Of a stretch of 5,143 bases of DNA, positions 1 through 5,143 are shown in pieces; the stretch's first letter is position 1, and every line of letters begins with the position of its first letter. Source of the stretch: Deltaproteobacteria bacterium (GTDB taxonomy: Bacteria; Desulfobacterota; Syntrophia; Syntrophales; UBA2210); the NCBI GenBank assembly GCA_019314085.1, contig JAFCZZ010000181.1, positions 1 through 5,143 of the forward strand. Reading direction: 5' to 3'. The position numbers and the translations under genes were made by a program. Under the pieces are notes generated by a model. The model was not told the DNA's origin. It ran no database searches and worked only from the letters and a program-made list of their open reading frames with translations.

Positions 1-670
1 GACAGGAGGGCCTGCGTGTAGGGATGGAGAGGCCTGCTGTAGAGGGATTTCTTGTCCGCGAGTTCCACGATCTTCCCGAGGTACATGACGGCGATCCGGT
101 CGCTTATGTGCTCGACGACGCTCAGGTCATGGCTGATAAAGAGGTAGGTGAGATCAAAATCTCTCTGGAGGTCCCTCAGGAGGTTGAGTATCTGTGCCTG
201 AATGGAGACGTCCAGTGCCGAGACGGGCTCGTCGGCGATGATAAGCTCGGGATTGAGGGCAAGCGCCCGTGCTATGCCGATTCGCTGTCTCTGCCCGCCG
301 CTGAACTCGTGGGGATAGCGTCCCATCTGCTCCCTGCTGAGTCCCACAACCTCCATCAGCTCGGCGACCTTGTCCCCGTCTTTCTTCCCCCGGGGCAGGT
401 TGTGTATGATCAGGGGCTCTCCCACGATGGCCCCCGCGCTCATCCTCGGGTTCAGGGATGAGTATGGGTCCTGGAATATCAGCTGTATCTTTCTGCGAAA
501 GGTCTTTAACTCTCTGCGGGAGTAGGTGGTGATATCCTCGCCGTTGAAGGTGATCTTTCCGGCGGTCGGTTCTTCGAGCCGGGTGATGAGGCGGCCCAGT
601 GTGGTCTTCCCGCATCCCGATTCGCCCACCAGTCCGTTACCCCTTCGATCTGTAGCAAGACCGGATTCAT
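1..670 (-). pseudogene. Peptide ABC transporter ATPase, OppF/DppF type; frameshifted with N-terminal deletion, cut by window edge
   Basis: This is the second ATPase of an oligo/dipeptide importer, which would pair with the OppD-like protein upstream and power the inner-membrane permease. Translation from ATG 670 gives [10 protein letters not shown], a normal family N-terminus, with AGGGG about 8 nt upstream. An alternative ATG lies at 688, one base after the oppD stop. After about 10 residues this frame becomes nonsense and stops at 506. From about 635 leftward a different frame is open to the edge and shows the whole remaining domain: Walker [10 protein letters not shown]-loop [10 protein letters not shown], signature SGGQRQR, Walker B LIIADEP, D-loop SALD, H-loop ISHD and the LHPYTQALL segment. 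That frame has no start codon between its upstream stop (the oppD TGA) and Walker A. At the join about 28 or more residues expected before Walker A are missing, judged against the adjacent OppD. This is either a true pseudogene or an assembly error. Family assignment is firm; the cause of the lesion is unknown. Confidence 0.85.
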
Positions 671-689
671 CGGCGCTGACCCCTGCATT

Positions 690-1658
690 TCATCGGTATT
701 TCCAGCAGCTCACCCGGTGGCCTGGAGAGTGATCCACCAGCTGCGGTTCTTTTTCGGCGCATATATCCATGACGTCGGGGCACCGGTTCCGGAAACTGCA
801 CCCCGAGGGGAGCTCGTACAGGTTGGGAACGCTGCCGGGTATCGCGGTGAGGTAGCCGTCTTTTTTCGTGGCCTTCTTCGGCGTCGATTCCATAAGCCCT
901 CTGGTATAGGGGTGGAGAGGCGTGGCAAAAAGACTGGTCGTGCTGCAGTACTCCACCACCTTTCCCGTGTACATCACGGCGACGTGTTGTGCCATCTCCG
1001 CGACGATCCCGAGATCGTGGGTTATCAGTATGACCGATGTCCCCACCTCGTCTTTCAGCCTGTTTATCAGATCAATAATCTGCGCCTGGATGGTCACATC
1101 GAGTGCCGTCGTTGGTTCATCCGCGAGCATCAGTTCGGGATTGCAGGCGAGCGCCATGGCTATCATGATCCGCTGGCGCATCCCGCCGCTCATCTGATGA
1201 GGATAGCTCCTGAGTGTGTCACGTGTGGGGGACAGGCCGACGAGCCGGAGCATATCGAGGGCGCGGCCAAGCGCCTCCTCGTTCGAAAGTCCCTCGTGGA
1301 GCTTTATCACCTCGGAGATCTGATCTCCCACCTTCAGGACGGGGTTGAGGGAATTCATCGGCTCCTGGAATATCATGGATATGTCGTTTCCCCGGAGCTT
1401 GCGCATCTCGTCCTCGTCGAGGGTGAGGAGATCGGTGCCCTTGAAGAGGATCTGTCCCCCCACAATGCGGCCGGGCGGGCTCGGTATCAGCCGCATGATG
1501 GAGAGGGCGAGGACGGTTTTGCCGCAGCCTGATTCGCCGACGATGCCCAGGGTCTCCCCCTTGTCGACAGAGATATTCACCCCGTCGACGGCCTTGACCG
1601 TGCCGTTCCGTGTTGCAAAGTGTGTCTTCAGCCCTTGTATGTCAAGGATGTGAGACAT
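690..1658 (-). CDS. oppD: Oligopeptide/dipeptide ABC transporter ATP-binding protein, OppD/DppD type
   Basis: This cytoplasmic ATPase of a peptide-class ABC importer (322 aa) drives uptake through a two-permease channel together with an OppF-type partner. All nucleotide-binding motifs are intact: Walker A GESGCGKT at 41-48, Q-loop Gln98 in [10 protein letters not shown], signature MSGGMRQR at 156-163, Walker B LMLADEP at 176-182, D-loop ALD at 185-187 and switch His214. The C-terminal oligopeptide-transporter tail follows (LHPYTRGL near 248-255), with four cysteines at 287, 293, 300 and 318. In related OppD/DppD structures such cysteines bind a 4Fe-4S cluster. Length is normal for the family. 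The start codon overlaps the end of pepA by 17 bp, and a GGAG sits about 11 nt upstream inside pepA, so translation is probably coupled. The stop lies one base before a possible oppF ATG. Substrate cannot be told from the ATPase: oligopeptide, dipeptide or another peptide-class ligand such as nickel are all possible, so the oppD symbol is by type only. Confidence 0.93.
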   Translation of the reverse strand: MSHILDIQGLKTHFATRNGTVKAVDGVNISVDKGETLGIVGESGCGKTVLALSIMRLIPSPPGRIVGGQILFKGTDLLTLDEDEMRKLRGNDISMIFQEPMNSLNPVLKVGDQISEVIKLHEGLSNEEALGRALDMLRLVGLSPTRDTLRSYPHQMSGGMRQRIMIAMALACNPELMLADEPTTALDVTIQAQIIDLINRLKDEVGTSVILITHDLGIVAEMAQHVAVMYTGKVVEYCSTTSLFATPLHPYTRGLMESTPKKATKKDGYLTAIPGSVPNLYELPSGCSFRNRCPDVMDICAEKEPQLVDHSPGHRVSCWKYR

Positions 1659-3162
1659 GGGAGGTCTGACTCCGATCCATCAGAAATTGTGTGAGAAGCC
1701 GTACGCCTATGCCGGACGCGCCCTTGGGGATATATGGCCTGTCCGTTGACAGGAGCGCGGGTCCGGCGATGTCGAGATGTACCCACGGGTAGTCACCCGC
1801 GAACCTCTTGAGGAACAGGGCCGCGGTTATGGTGCCTCCTGCCCGTGTCCCGACATTTTTGATGTCCGCCACGTCACTCTTTATCAGCTCATTGTATTCG
1901 TGCCACAGAGGGAGTTCCCATATCATCTCGCCCGTGGCATCCGAGGCGGCTGATAACCGCTTTTTCAGGTCTTCATCCGTTCCCATCATGCCGGCGAGAT
2001 TATCGCCCAATGCCACCACGCAGGCCCCGGTCAGCGTGGCCATATCGATTATTGCCGCCGGATTGTATCTGCCCGCGAAGGTAAGCGCGTCTGCCAGAAT
2101 CAGGCGTCCCTCGGCGTCGGTGTTCTTGATCTCTACTGTCAGACCGGACATGGTCTTCAGTATGTCTCCCGGTTTGTACGCCCTACCGCCCGGAAGGTTT
2201 TCCGTCGCGGGGACAATGGCCACCACGTTCAGGGGCAGCTTCAGGTCGGCAGCCGCCTTGATTGTTGCGATCACCGCGGCGCCGCCAGCCATATCCGATT
2301 TCATCTCATCCATTTTTTCGGAGGGCTTGATGGAGATCCCCCCGCTGTCGAAGGTGATCCCCTTGCCGACCAGGACCACGGGGGGGTCGTCTTTTTCCCC
2401 GCCGTTGTATTGCAGGGTTATCAGCCGTGCCTCTTCGGCGCTCCCCCTCGCCACGCCGAGCAGGGCGTTCATGCCCAGTTTTCCCATAGCGGCCTCATCC
2501 AGCGCCTCGAATGTGAGGTGTGCCTCACTGGCGATGGTATTGGCCCGGTCCGCCAGGATGGAGGGCGTCATGTCGTTGGGTGGCGTGGAGACGAGGTCCC
2601 TCGCGCAGTAAACCGCCCGTGAGATAATCTGTGCCGTTTGTGCGCCCTTCTTGATCTCTTCAAGGAGCGTGGGTCGGTTCTCCACGATGATACATTCCGT
2701 GATCTCTCCCTTTTTGTCCTCTTCGAGGGTCTTGTAAGGGGTGAAACGGTACAGACCCAGCAGCGCGCCTTCAGCGGCGGCTCGCGCCACGTCTCCGATG
2801 GCACATTTCGCCTCGCCAAAGTCGAGGGATGCGGCCATTTGCGTTATATTGAGGTCCCGTATCTTCTGGGCCGCCTTTGAAAATACCCCCCGCAGCTTTT
2901 CAAGGTCGAACTCCTTCTTCTTGCCGAGGCCGGTGACCAGGATCCTCTTGCCGGGGATCGATCCCCTGGTGTACACGACAGAAGAGGTGTACAGCTTCCC
3001 CTCAAAATCCCCTCCGTCGATCAGCTCGCCGATAATACCGTTACATCCTTCGTCGAGAAGACGGGCCGCCCCCTCCGGTGCCTTATTATCCTCGAAATGC
3101 CCCACAAGCAGTACCTCGCAGTCGAAATCCGCGAGAGATCCTTTTGTTACAGTGATATTCAT
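1642..3162 (-). CDS. pepA: Cytosolic leucyl aminopeptidase, M17 family (PepA)
   Basis: This two-metal aminopeptidase removes N-terminal residues, preferably leucine and other hydrophobic ones, from peptides in the cytoplasm, usually as a hexamer. The protein is 506 aa, close to the 503 aa of E. coli PepA. The N-terminal domain (about 1-165) is variable, as is usual for the family. The catalytic domain holds VGKGITFDSGG (265-275) and NTDAEGRL (347-354). Predicted metal ligands are Lys267, Asp272, Asp290, Asp349 and Glu351, with catalytic Lys279 and Arg353. Each is offset by three from the E. coli positions, so the site looks fully intact. The start is fixed by a perfect AGGAGG (3168-3173) five bases before ATG. 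A candidate promoter lies just upstream, so the gene probably heads its own transcript with oppD and oppF. Because pepA overlaps oppD, peptide hydrolysis and peptide uptake are likely made together. Some PepA proteins also bind DNA; nothing in the sequence tells whether this one does. Confidence 0.96.
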   Translation of the reverse strand: MNITVTKGSLADFDCEVLLVGHFEDNKAPEGAARLLDEGCNGIIGELIDGGDFEGKLYTSSVVYTRGSIPGKRILVTGLGKKKEFDLEKLRGVFSKAAQKIRDLNITQMAASLDFGEAKCAIGDVARAAAEGALLGLYRFTPYKTLEEDKKGEITECIIVENRPTLLEEIKKGAQTAQIISRAVYCARDLVSTPPNDMTPSILADRANTIASEAHLTFEALDEAAMGKLGMNALLGVARGSAEEARLITLQYNGGEKDDPPVVLVGKGITFDSGGISIKPSEKMDEMKSDMAGGAAVIATIKAAADLKLPLNVVAIVPATENLPGGRAYKPGDILKTMSGLTVEIKNTDAEGRLILADALTFAGRYNPAAIIDMATLTGACVVALGDNLAGMMGTDEDLKKRLSAASDATGEMIWELPLWHEYNELIKSDVADIKNVGTRAGGTITAALFLKRFAGDYPWVHLDIAGPALLSTDRPYIPKGASGIGVRLLTQFLMDRSQTSHVSHP

Positions 3163-3167
3163 CTGTG

Positions 3168-3173
3168 CCTCCT
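3168..3173 (-). promoter_or_regulatory. Ribosome binding site of pepA
   Basis: On the minus strand this reads AGGAGG, a full match to the anti-Shine-Dalgarno core, with a five-base spacer to the ATG at 3162-3160. It supports that start over any later in-frame Met and suggests strong initiation. Confidence 0.85.
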
Positions 3174-3194
3174 GAAAGTGTCATATGCCCGGGG

Positions 3195-3222
3195 AAGATA
3201 GCACATGGATGTGAAATGTCAA
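3195..3222 (-). promoter_or_regulatory. Candidate sigma-70 promoter of pepA-oppD-oppF
   Basis: Read on the minus strand, the -35 box is a perfect TTGACA (3222-3217). A 16-bp spacer follows, then the -10 box TATCTT (3200-3195), a 4/6 match. The -10 is preceded by TGC, which fits the extended -10 pattern TGn. The expected start site is near 3188, giving a leader of about 25 nt that contains the AGGAGG. The spacer holds a perfect palindrome (3202-3213). The promoter sits in the 101-bp gap (3163-3263) between the M48 gene and pepA, so pepA need not depend on readthrough. It is predicted from sequence only. Confidence 0.6.
3202..3213. repeat. Short palindrome CACAT-GG-ATGTG inside the pepA promoter spacer
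   Basis: Five-base perfect arms are separated by two bases, lying wholly between the -35 and -10 boxes of the candidate pepA promoter. Its position is that of a typical repressor or MerR-type activator site, but arms this short also arise by chance. The role as an operator is inference. Confidence 0.4.
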
Positions 3223-3263
3223 TACGCAGGGTGCGGTGCGGTATTCACGGCAGTCGCACTCTT

Positions 3264-4700
3264 TTAAAATAACCGGCTTTTCGGGGGCTTCTTTCCCTGG
3301 TCCGGGGAATTTTTTTCTATGGAATCGATCTCTTTCTCGATCTTCCCGGTCATTTCAGTGCCGGGTGGAAAGAAGGTCTGGGCCGCCTTGAAGTGGAAGA
3401 GTGCGCTCTTGAACTTGCGCTCTTTCTTAAAAAAGATGCCGAAATGGTAATGGGATTCTCCCCGCATGTCGAGCTTTCCGTAGAGCATTGCCAGATTGTG
3501 GTAGACGTGGGTGTCATCCGGGTTCTTCTTTAACAATTCCTGATAGAGCTCGAGGGCGTCGCTGTAATCTCCAGCGGCGGCGTATGCTCTTCCCAGATAC
3601 AAAATGGTGCCGGCATCTTCCCTGTTGGCACGATGGGCCCTCTGGAGGGTATCCGTCGCGTCGGCCACTCTCCCGAGATTGAAGTAGCTGATACCCAGAT
3701 CGCGGAGAATGTCGGCATCGTCAGGGGACAGCGACAGGGCGTCTTGAAAATTTGCAAAGGATTCTGATGTCTTGCCCAGCCTCCCCTGGCTGACCGCCAG
3801 ACCGTACAGGGCGTTCGGGTTGTTGGGATCTTTTTTCAGCACGTCATTAAAATATTTGATGCTGGAGGTAGGATCCTTCCGGTCAATGACCAGTATGGTC
3901 TGTATCTTTTCCAGTTTTCCTATGATGCTTTTGGGTCCTCGTACCTTGTATTTCGTCTGAAGCAGGCCGTCCAGATACCGTATCCTGTCTCCTGTTCCGG
4001 GGTGTGTCAGAAAATACGAAGGGACGGAATTCGAGTAAAACTCATACTGTCTCATGATCTTCAGAAAGTTCAGCATTCCCTCGCCGTCGTAGCCGGTTTG
4101 GGTCAGGTATAACATCCCGAGACGGTCGGCCTCCTCTTCATGCTCTCTGCTGTATTTGAGACTGAGGGTTGTCGCCGTCGCCGAGGAGAAGCCGATGGCC
4201 GCCGCGGTCACATCGCCTCCACCGAGAAAAACGCTGGCAATGATCGCCGCAAGGGTTGCCACGCCCATCTTCTGCGAGCTCTCGATCATCTGAGCTATGT
4301 GTCTGGCCTTTATGTGTCCTATTTCGTGCGCCAGTACACCGGCGAGCTGGTTCTCGTCTTCGGCAAGCTCTATGAGACCTCTGTAGACATAAACGTAGCC
4401 TCCCGGGGTTGCAAAGGCGTTGATCCCCCGGCTGTCAATGACGGAGAAGGTGAAGTTGAAGTAGGACTGATCGCTGTGCGAAAGCAGCAGACGTCCTATC
4501 TGTTCGATATAACCGGTTACCTTTGGGTCCTTTAAGAGAGCCCCTTTACCTTGCAATTTATCGTAAAATTCTCTCCCCAGTTTTTTTTCATCCTGTATGG
4601 TAAAAGAGGCAAGGGATACACCCGCTGACGCGTGGAGATACAGGAGAACGATGCAGGTGACAACGATCTTTATTATGCTGCTGCGGGGGTCTATTTTCAT
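3264..4700 (-). CDS. Exported M48 zinc metallopeptidase with C-terminal TPR repeats (BepA/YfgC-like)
   Basis: This is a 478-aa periplasmic protease-chaperone, close in length and layout to E. coli BepA (487 aa), which handles outer-membrane protein assembly and degrades stalled intermediates. A Sec signal peptide is seen: charged residues Lys2, Arg6 and Lys11, a hydrophobic core at about 12-22, and likely cleavage after SLA at 31 (ASA at 26 is an alternative). There is no convincing lipobox. The peptidase domain has HEIGH at 125-129 (His125 and His129 as zinc ligands, Glu126 catalytic), the third ligand Glu188 in EEEAD (188-192), and His233 in THPGTGDRI, matching the BepA histidine that plugs the active site. 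From about residue 275 on come tandem TPR units, near 295-328, 329-362 and 363-396, with weaker ones on either side up to about 445. The tail is short, charged and proline-containing. The ribosome site is weak (GGA about 6 nt before ATG). The gene is divergent from rpsA with its own candidate promoter. Target proteins are unknown. Confidence 0.93.
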   Translation of the reverse strand: MKIDPRSSIIKIVVTCIVLLYLHASAGVSLASFTIQDEKKLGREFYDKLQGKGALLKDPKVTGYIEQIGRLLLSHSDQSYFNFTFSVIDSRGINAFATPGGYVYVYRGLIELAEDENQLAGVLAHEIGHIKARHIAQMIESSQKMGVATLAAIIASVFLGGGDVTAAAIGFSSATATTLSLKYSREHEEEADRLGMLYLTQTGYDGEGMLNFLKIMRQYEFYSNSVPSYFLTHPGTGDRIRYLDGLLQTKYKVRGPKSIIGKLEKIQTILVIDRKDPTSSIKYFNDVLKKDPNNPNALYGLAVSQGRLGKTSESFANFQDALSLSPDDADILRDLGISYFNLGRVADATDTLQRAHRANREDAGTILYLGRAYAAAGDYSDALELYQELLKKNPDDTHVYHNLAMLYGKLDMRGESHYHFGIFFKKERKFKSALFHFKAAQTFFPPGTEMTGKIEKEIDSIEKNSPDQGKKPPKSRLF

Positions 4701-4775
4701 GGTATCCAGTTCTACGGAGATCTTTCCGGGGTTTTTGCTATCACGTTAATTTCGCAGGGTAAAAAACCACCGATG

Positions 4776-4788
4776 ACATTGTTAATGT
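4776..4788. repeat. Short palindrome ACATT-GTT-AATGT at the predicted start of the M48 transcript
   Basis: Perfect five-base arms are separated by three bases, overlapping the expected +1 (near 4787) of the M48 promoter. It could be an operator, or a small hairpin at the 5' end of the mRNA that protects it from decay. Chance occurrence is also plausible at this length. Confidence 0.35.
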
Positions 4789-4793
4789 GCCCT

Positions 4794-4822
4794 ATGATAT
4801 GTGAATTCTCCCCATAAGTCAA
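4794..4822 (-). promoter_or_regulatory. Candidate sigma-70 promoter of the M48 peptidase gene
   Basis: On the minus strand the -35 box is TTGACT (4822-4817, 5/6 match). An optimal 17-bp spacer follows, then TATCAT (4799-4794, 5/6 match). The predicted start site near 4787 gives an untranslated leader of roughly 85 nt before ATG 4700. No sigma-E or heat-shock type promoter was obvious in its place, although BepA relatives in E. coli are sigma-E controlled. It is predicted from sequence only. Confidence 0.6.
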
Positions 4823-4835
4823 CGTAACAGGGGAG
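4808..4835. repeat. Inverted repeat CTCCCC...GGGGAG flanking the M48 -35 box
   Basis: Perfect six-base arms (4808-4813 and 4830-4835) are separated by 16 bases, and the -35 box at 4817-4822 lies in the loop. The placement between two divergent genes suits a regulator site. No known operator consensus was recognised. The arms are short, so confidence in a function is low. Confidence 0.35.
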
Positions 4836-4871
4836 TTTTAATGCCGTACGCGGGAAGATGAGCATACACAC

Positions 4872-4898
4872 TTGATAGATTCTTAGGCTTGCTATTTT
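4872..4898 (+). promoter_or_regulatory. Candidate promoter of rpsA
   Basis: TTGATA (4872-4877, 5/6 match) is followed by a 15-bp spacer and TATTTT (4893-4898, 4/6 match). The -10 is preceded by TGC, an extended -10 pattern that can offset the short spacer. The expected start near 4905 would give a leader of about 60 nt, AT-rich as expected for a ribosomal protein mRNA. CATAAT at 4929-4934 is a better -10 but lacks a recognisable -35. The rpsA gene needs a promoter here because its upstream neighbour is divergent. Confidence 0.35.
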
Positions 4899-4964
4899 AT
4901 TTTCGGTATGTTAGATGGAAAAACTTAGCATAATTCCAGAATAACGTCAGGGGGTATTTGATCA

Positions 4965-5143
4965 ATGGTTAACGAAGGTAACTTAACAACTGAACCAGAA
5001 AAAAAAGAAGTAGAACGTACGGAGGAGGTGGAGCTGCAAAAAGAGGAAGAGGGTATGAGTTTTGTGGAACTCTACGAGCAGAGCCTGCAGGATGTGGCTA
5101 TCGGCAAGGTCGTCATAGGAAAGATCGTCCAGATAAATGAGGA
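4965..5143 (+). CDS. rpsA: 30S ribosomal protein S1, N-terminal part (cut by right edge)
   Basis: S1 is the large RNA-binding protein of the small ribosomal subunit that brings mRNA to the ribosome. It is built of repeated S1 (OB-fold) domains. Only 59 codons are in the window. Residues 31-59, beginning MSFVELYEQSLQDVAIGK, resemble the start of S1 proteins (E. coli MTESFAQLFEESLKEI) and lead into the first S1 domain with KVVIGKIVQINE. ATG 4965 has AGGGGG about 10 bases upstream, and an in-frame TGA lies two codons before it. This start gives a 30-residue, highly acidic extension with 11 Glu. An in-frame ATG at 5055, with GAGG/GAGGG just upstream, would give the E. coli-like N-terminus instead. 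I chose 4965 because the reading frame is open and it has a ribosome site, but 5055 is a serious alternative. Identification rests on the short N-terminus only. Confidence 0.82.
   Translation, partial: MVNEGNLTTEPEKKEVERTEEVELQKEEEGMSFVELYEQSLQDVAIGKVVIGKIVQINE

Noticed and set aside
24..461. Plus-strand open frame of 145 codons at the left edge
   Set aside because: It is antisense to the oppF-type gene, whose conserved motifs read clearly on the minus strand.
154..615. Minus-strand open frame starting MREDHTG
   Set aside because: It is the third, wrong frame of the oppF-type gene. It contains no ABC motif, while another minus frame holds them all.
717..1532. Long plus-strand open frame of 271 codons
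   Set aside because: It is antisense to the oppD-like gene, which has every ABC ATPase motif. The plus frame shows no recognisable domain and arises from GC-rich codon bias.
1808..2611. Plus-strand open frame of 267 codons
   Set aside because: It is antisense to the catalytic part of pepA. The Ser/Ala/Arg-rich composition without domain signals is typical of a shadow frame.
3236..3259. Possible terminator hairpin GTGCG...CGCAC downstream of the M48 gene
   Set aside because: The stem is only five base pairs with a 14-base loop, and no T-tract follows on the minus strand, so it does not fit an intrinsic terminator.
3280..4020. TPR-coding region as a possible DNA repeat array
   Set aside because: The repeat is only at the protein level with divergent codons. 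No direct DNA repeat or CRISPR-like spacing is present.
1..5143. Search for a novel defence system, mobile element, tRNA or CRISPR
   Set aside because: Apart from the gaps described, all sequence is accounted for by recognised housekeeping or transport genes. I saw no integrase, transposase, toxin-antitoxin pair, tRNA cloverleaf or regularly spaced repeats.

Overview
The window carries five protein genes and no RNA gene, mobile element, CRISPR array or long repeat that I can see. Four genes lie on the minus strand and one, cut by the right edge, on the plus strand. The organism looks like a Gram-negative bacterium of moderately high GC, because it has a BepA-type periplasmic M48 metallopeptidase with TPRs and a ribosomal protein S1 of proteobacterial style. 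A Desulfobacterota (deltaproteobacterial) origin is my inference from the overall protein style and is not proven by this sequence.

Layout on the minus strand, in transcription order from right to left: an exported M48 zinc metallopeptidase with a TPR tail (3264-4700); a 101-bp gap holding a strong candidate promoter; the M17 leucyl aminopeptidase pepA (1642-3162); an OppD/DppD-type peptide ABC transporter ATPase (690-1658), whose start overlaps the end of pepA by 17 bp; and an OppF/DppF-type partner ATPase (1-670) that runs off the left edge. The OppF/DppF gene is broken as written. Its first codons are in one frame, and from Walker A onward the protein is in another frame, with roughly 30 residues missing at the join.

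On the plus strand, the beginning of rpsA (30S ribosomal protein S1) starts at 4965 and is cut by the right edge. The 264-bp region between the divergent M48 gene and rpsA holds candidate promoters for both and several short inverted repeats.

Functionally, pepA, oppD and oppF form a tight cluster that fits peptide import followed by N-terminal trimming in the cytoplasm. The M48 protein acts separately, in envelope protein quality control. No permease or peptide-binding protein gene is in view. They may lie beyond the left edge or elsewhere. I found no evidence of a previously undescribed system. The points most worth checking are the oppF lesion, the palindrome inside the pepA promoter and the choice of rpsA start.
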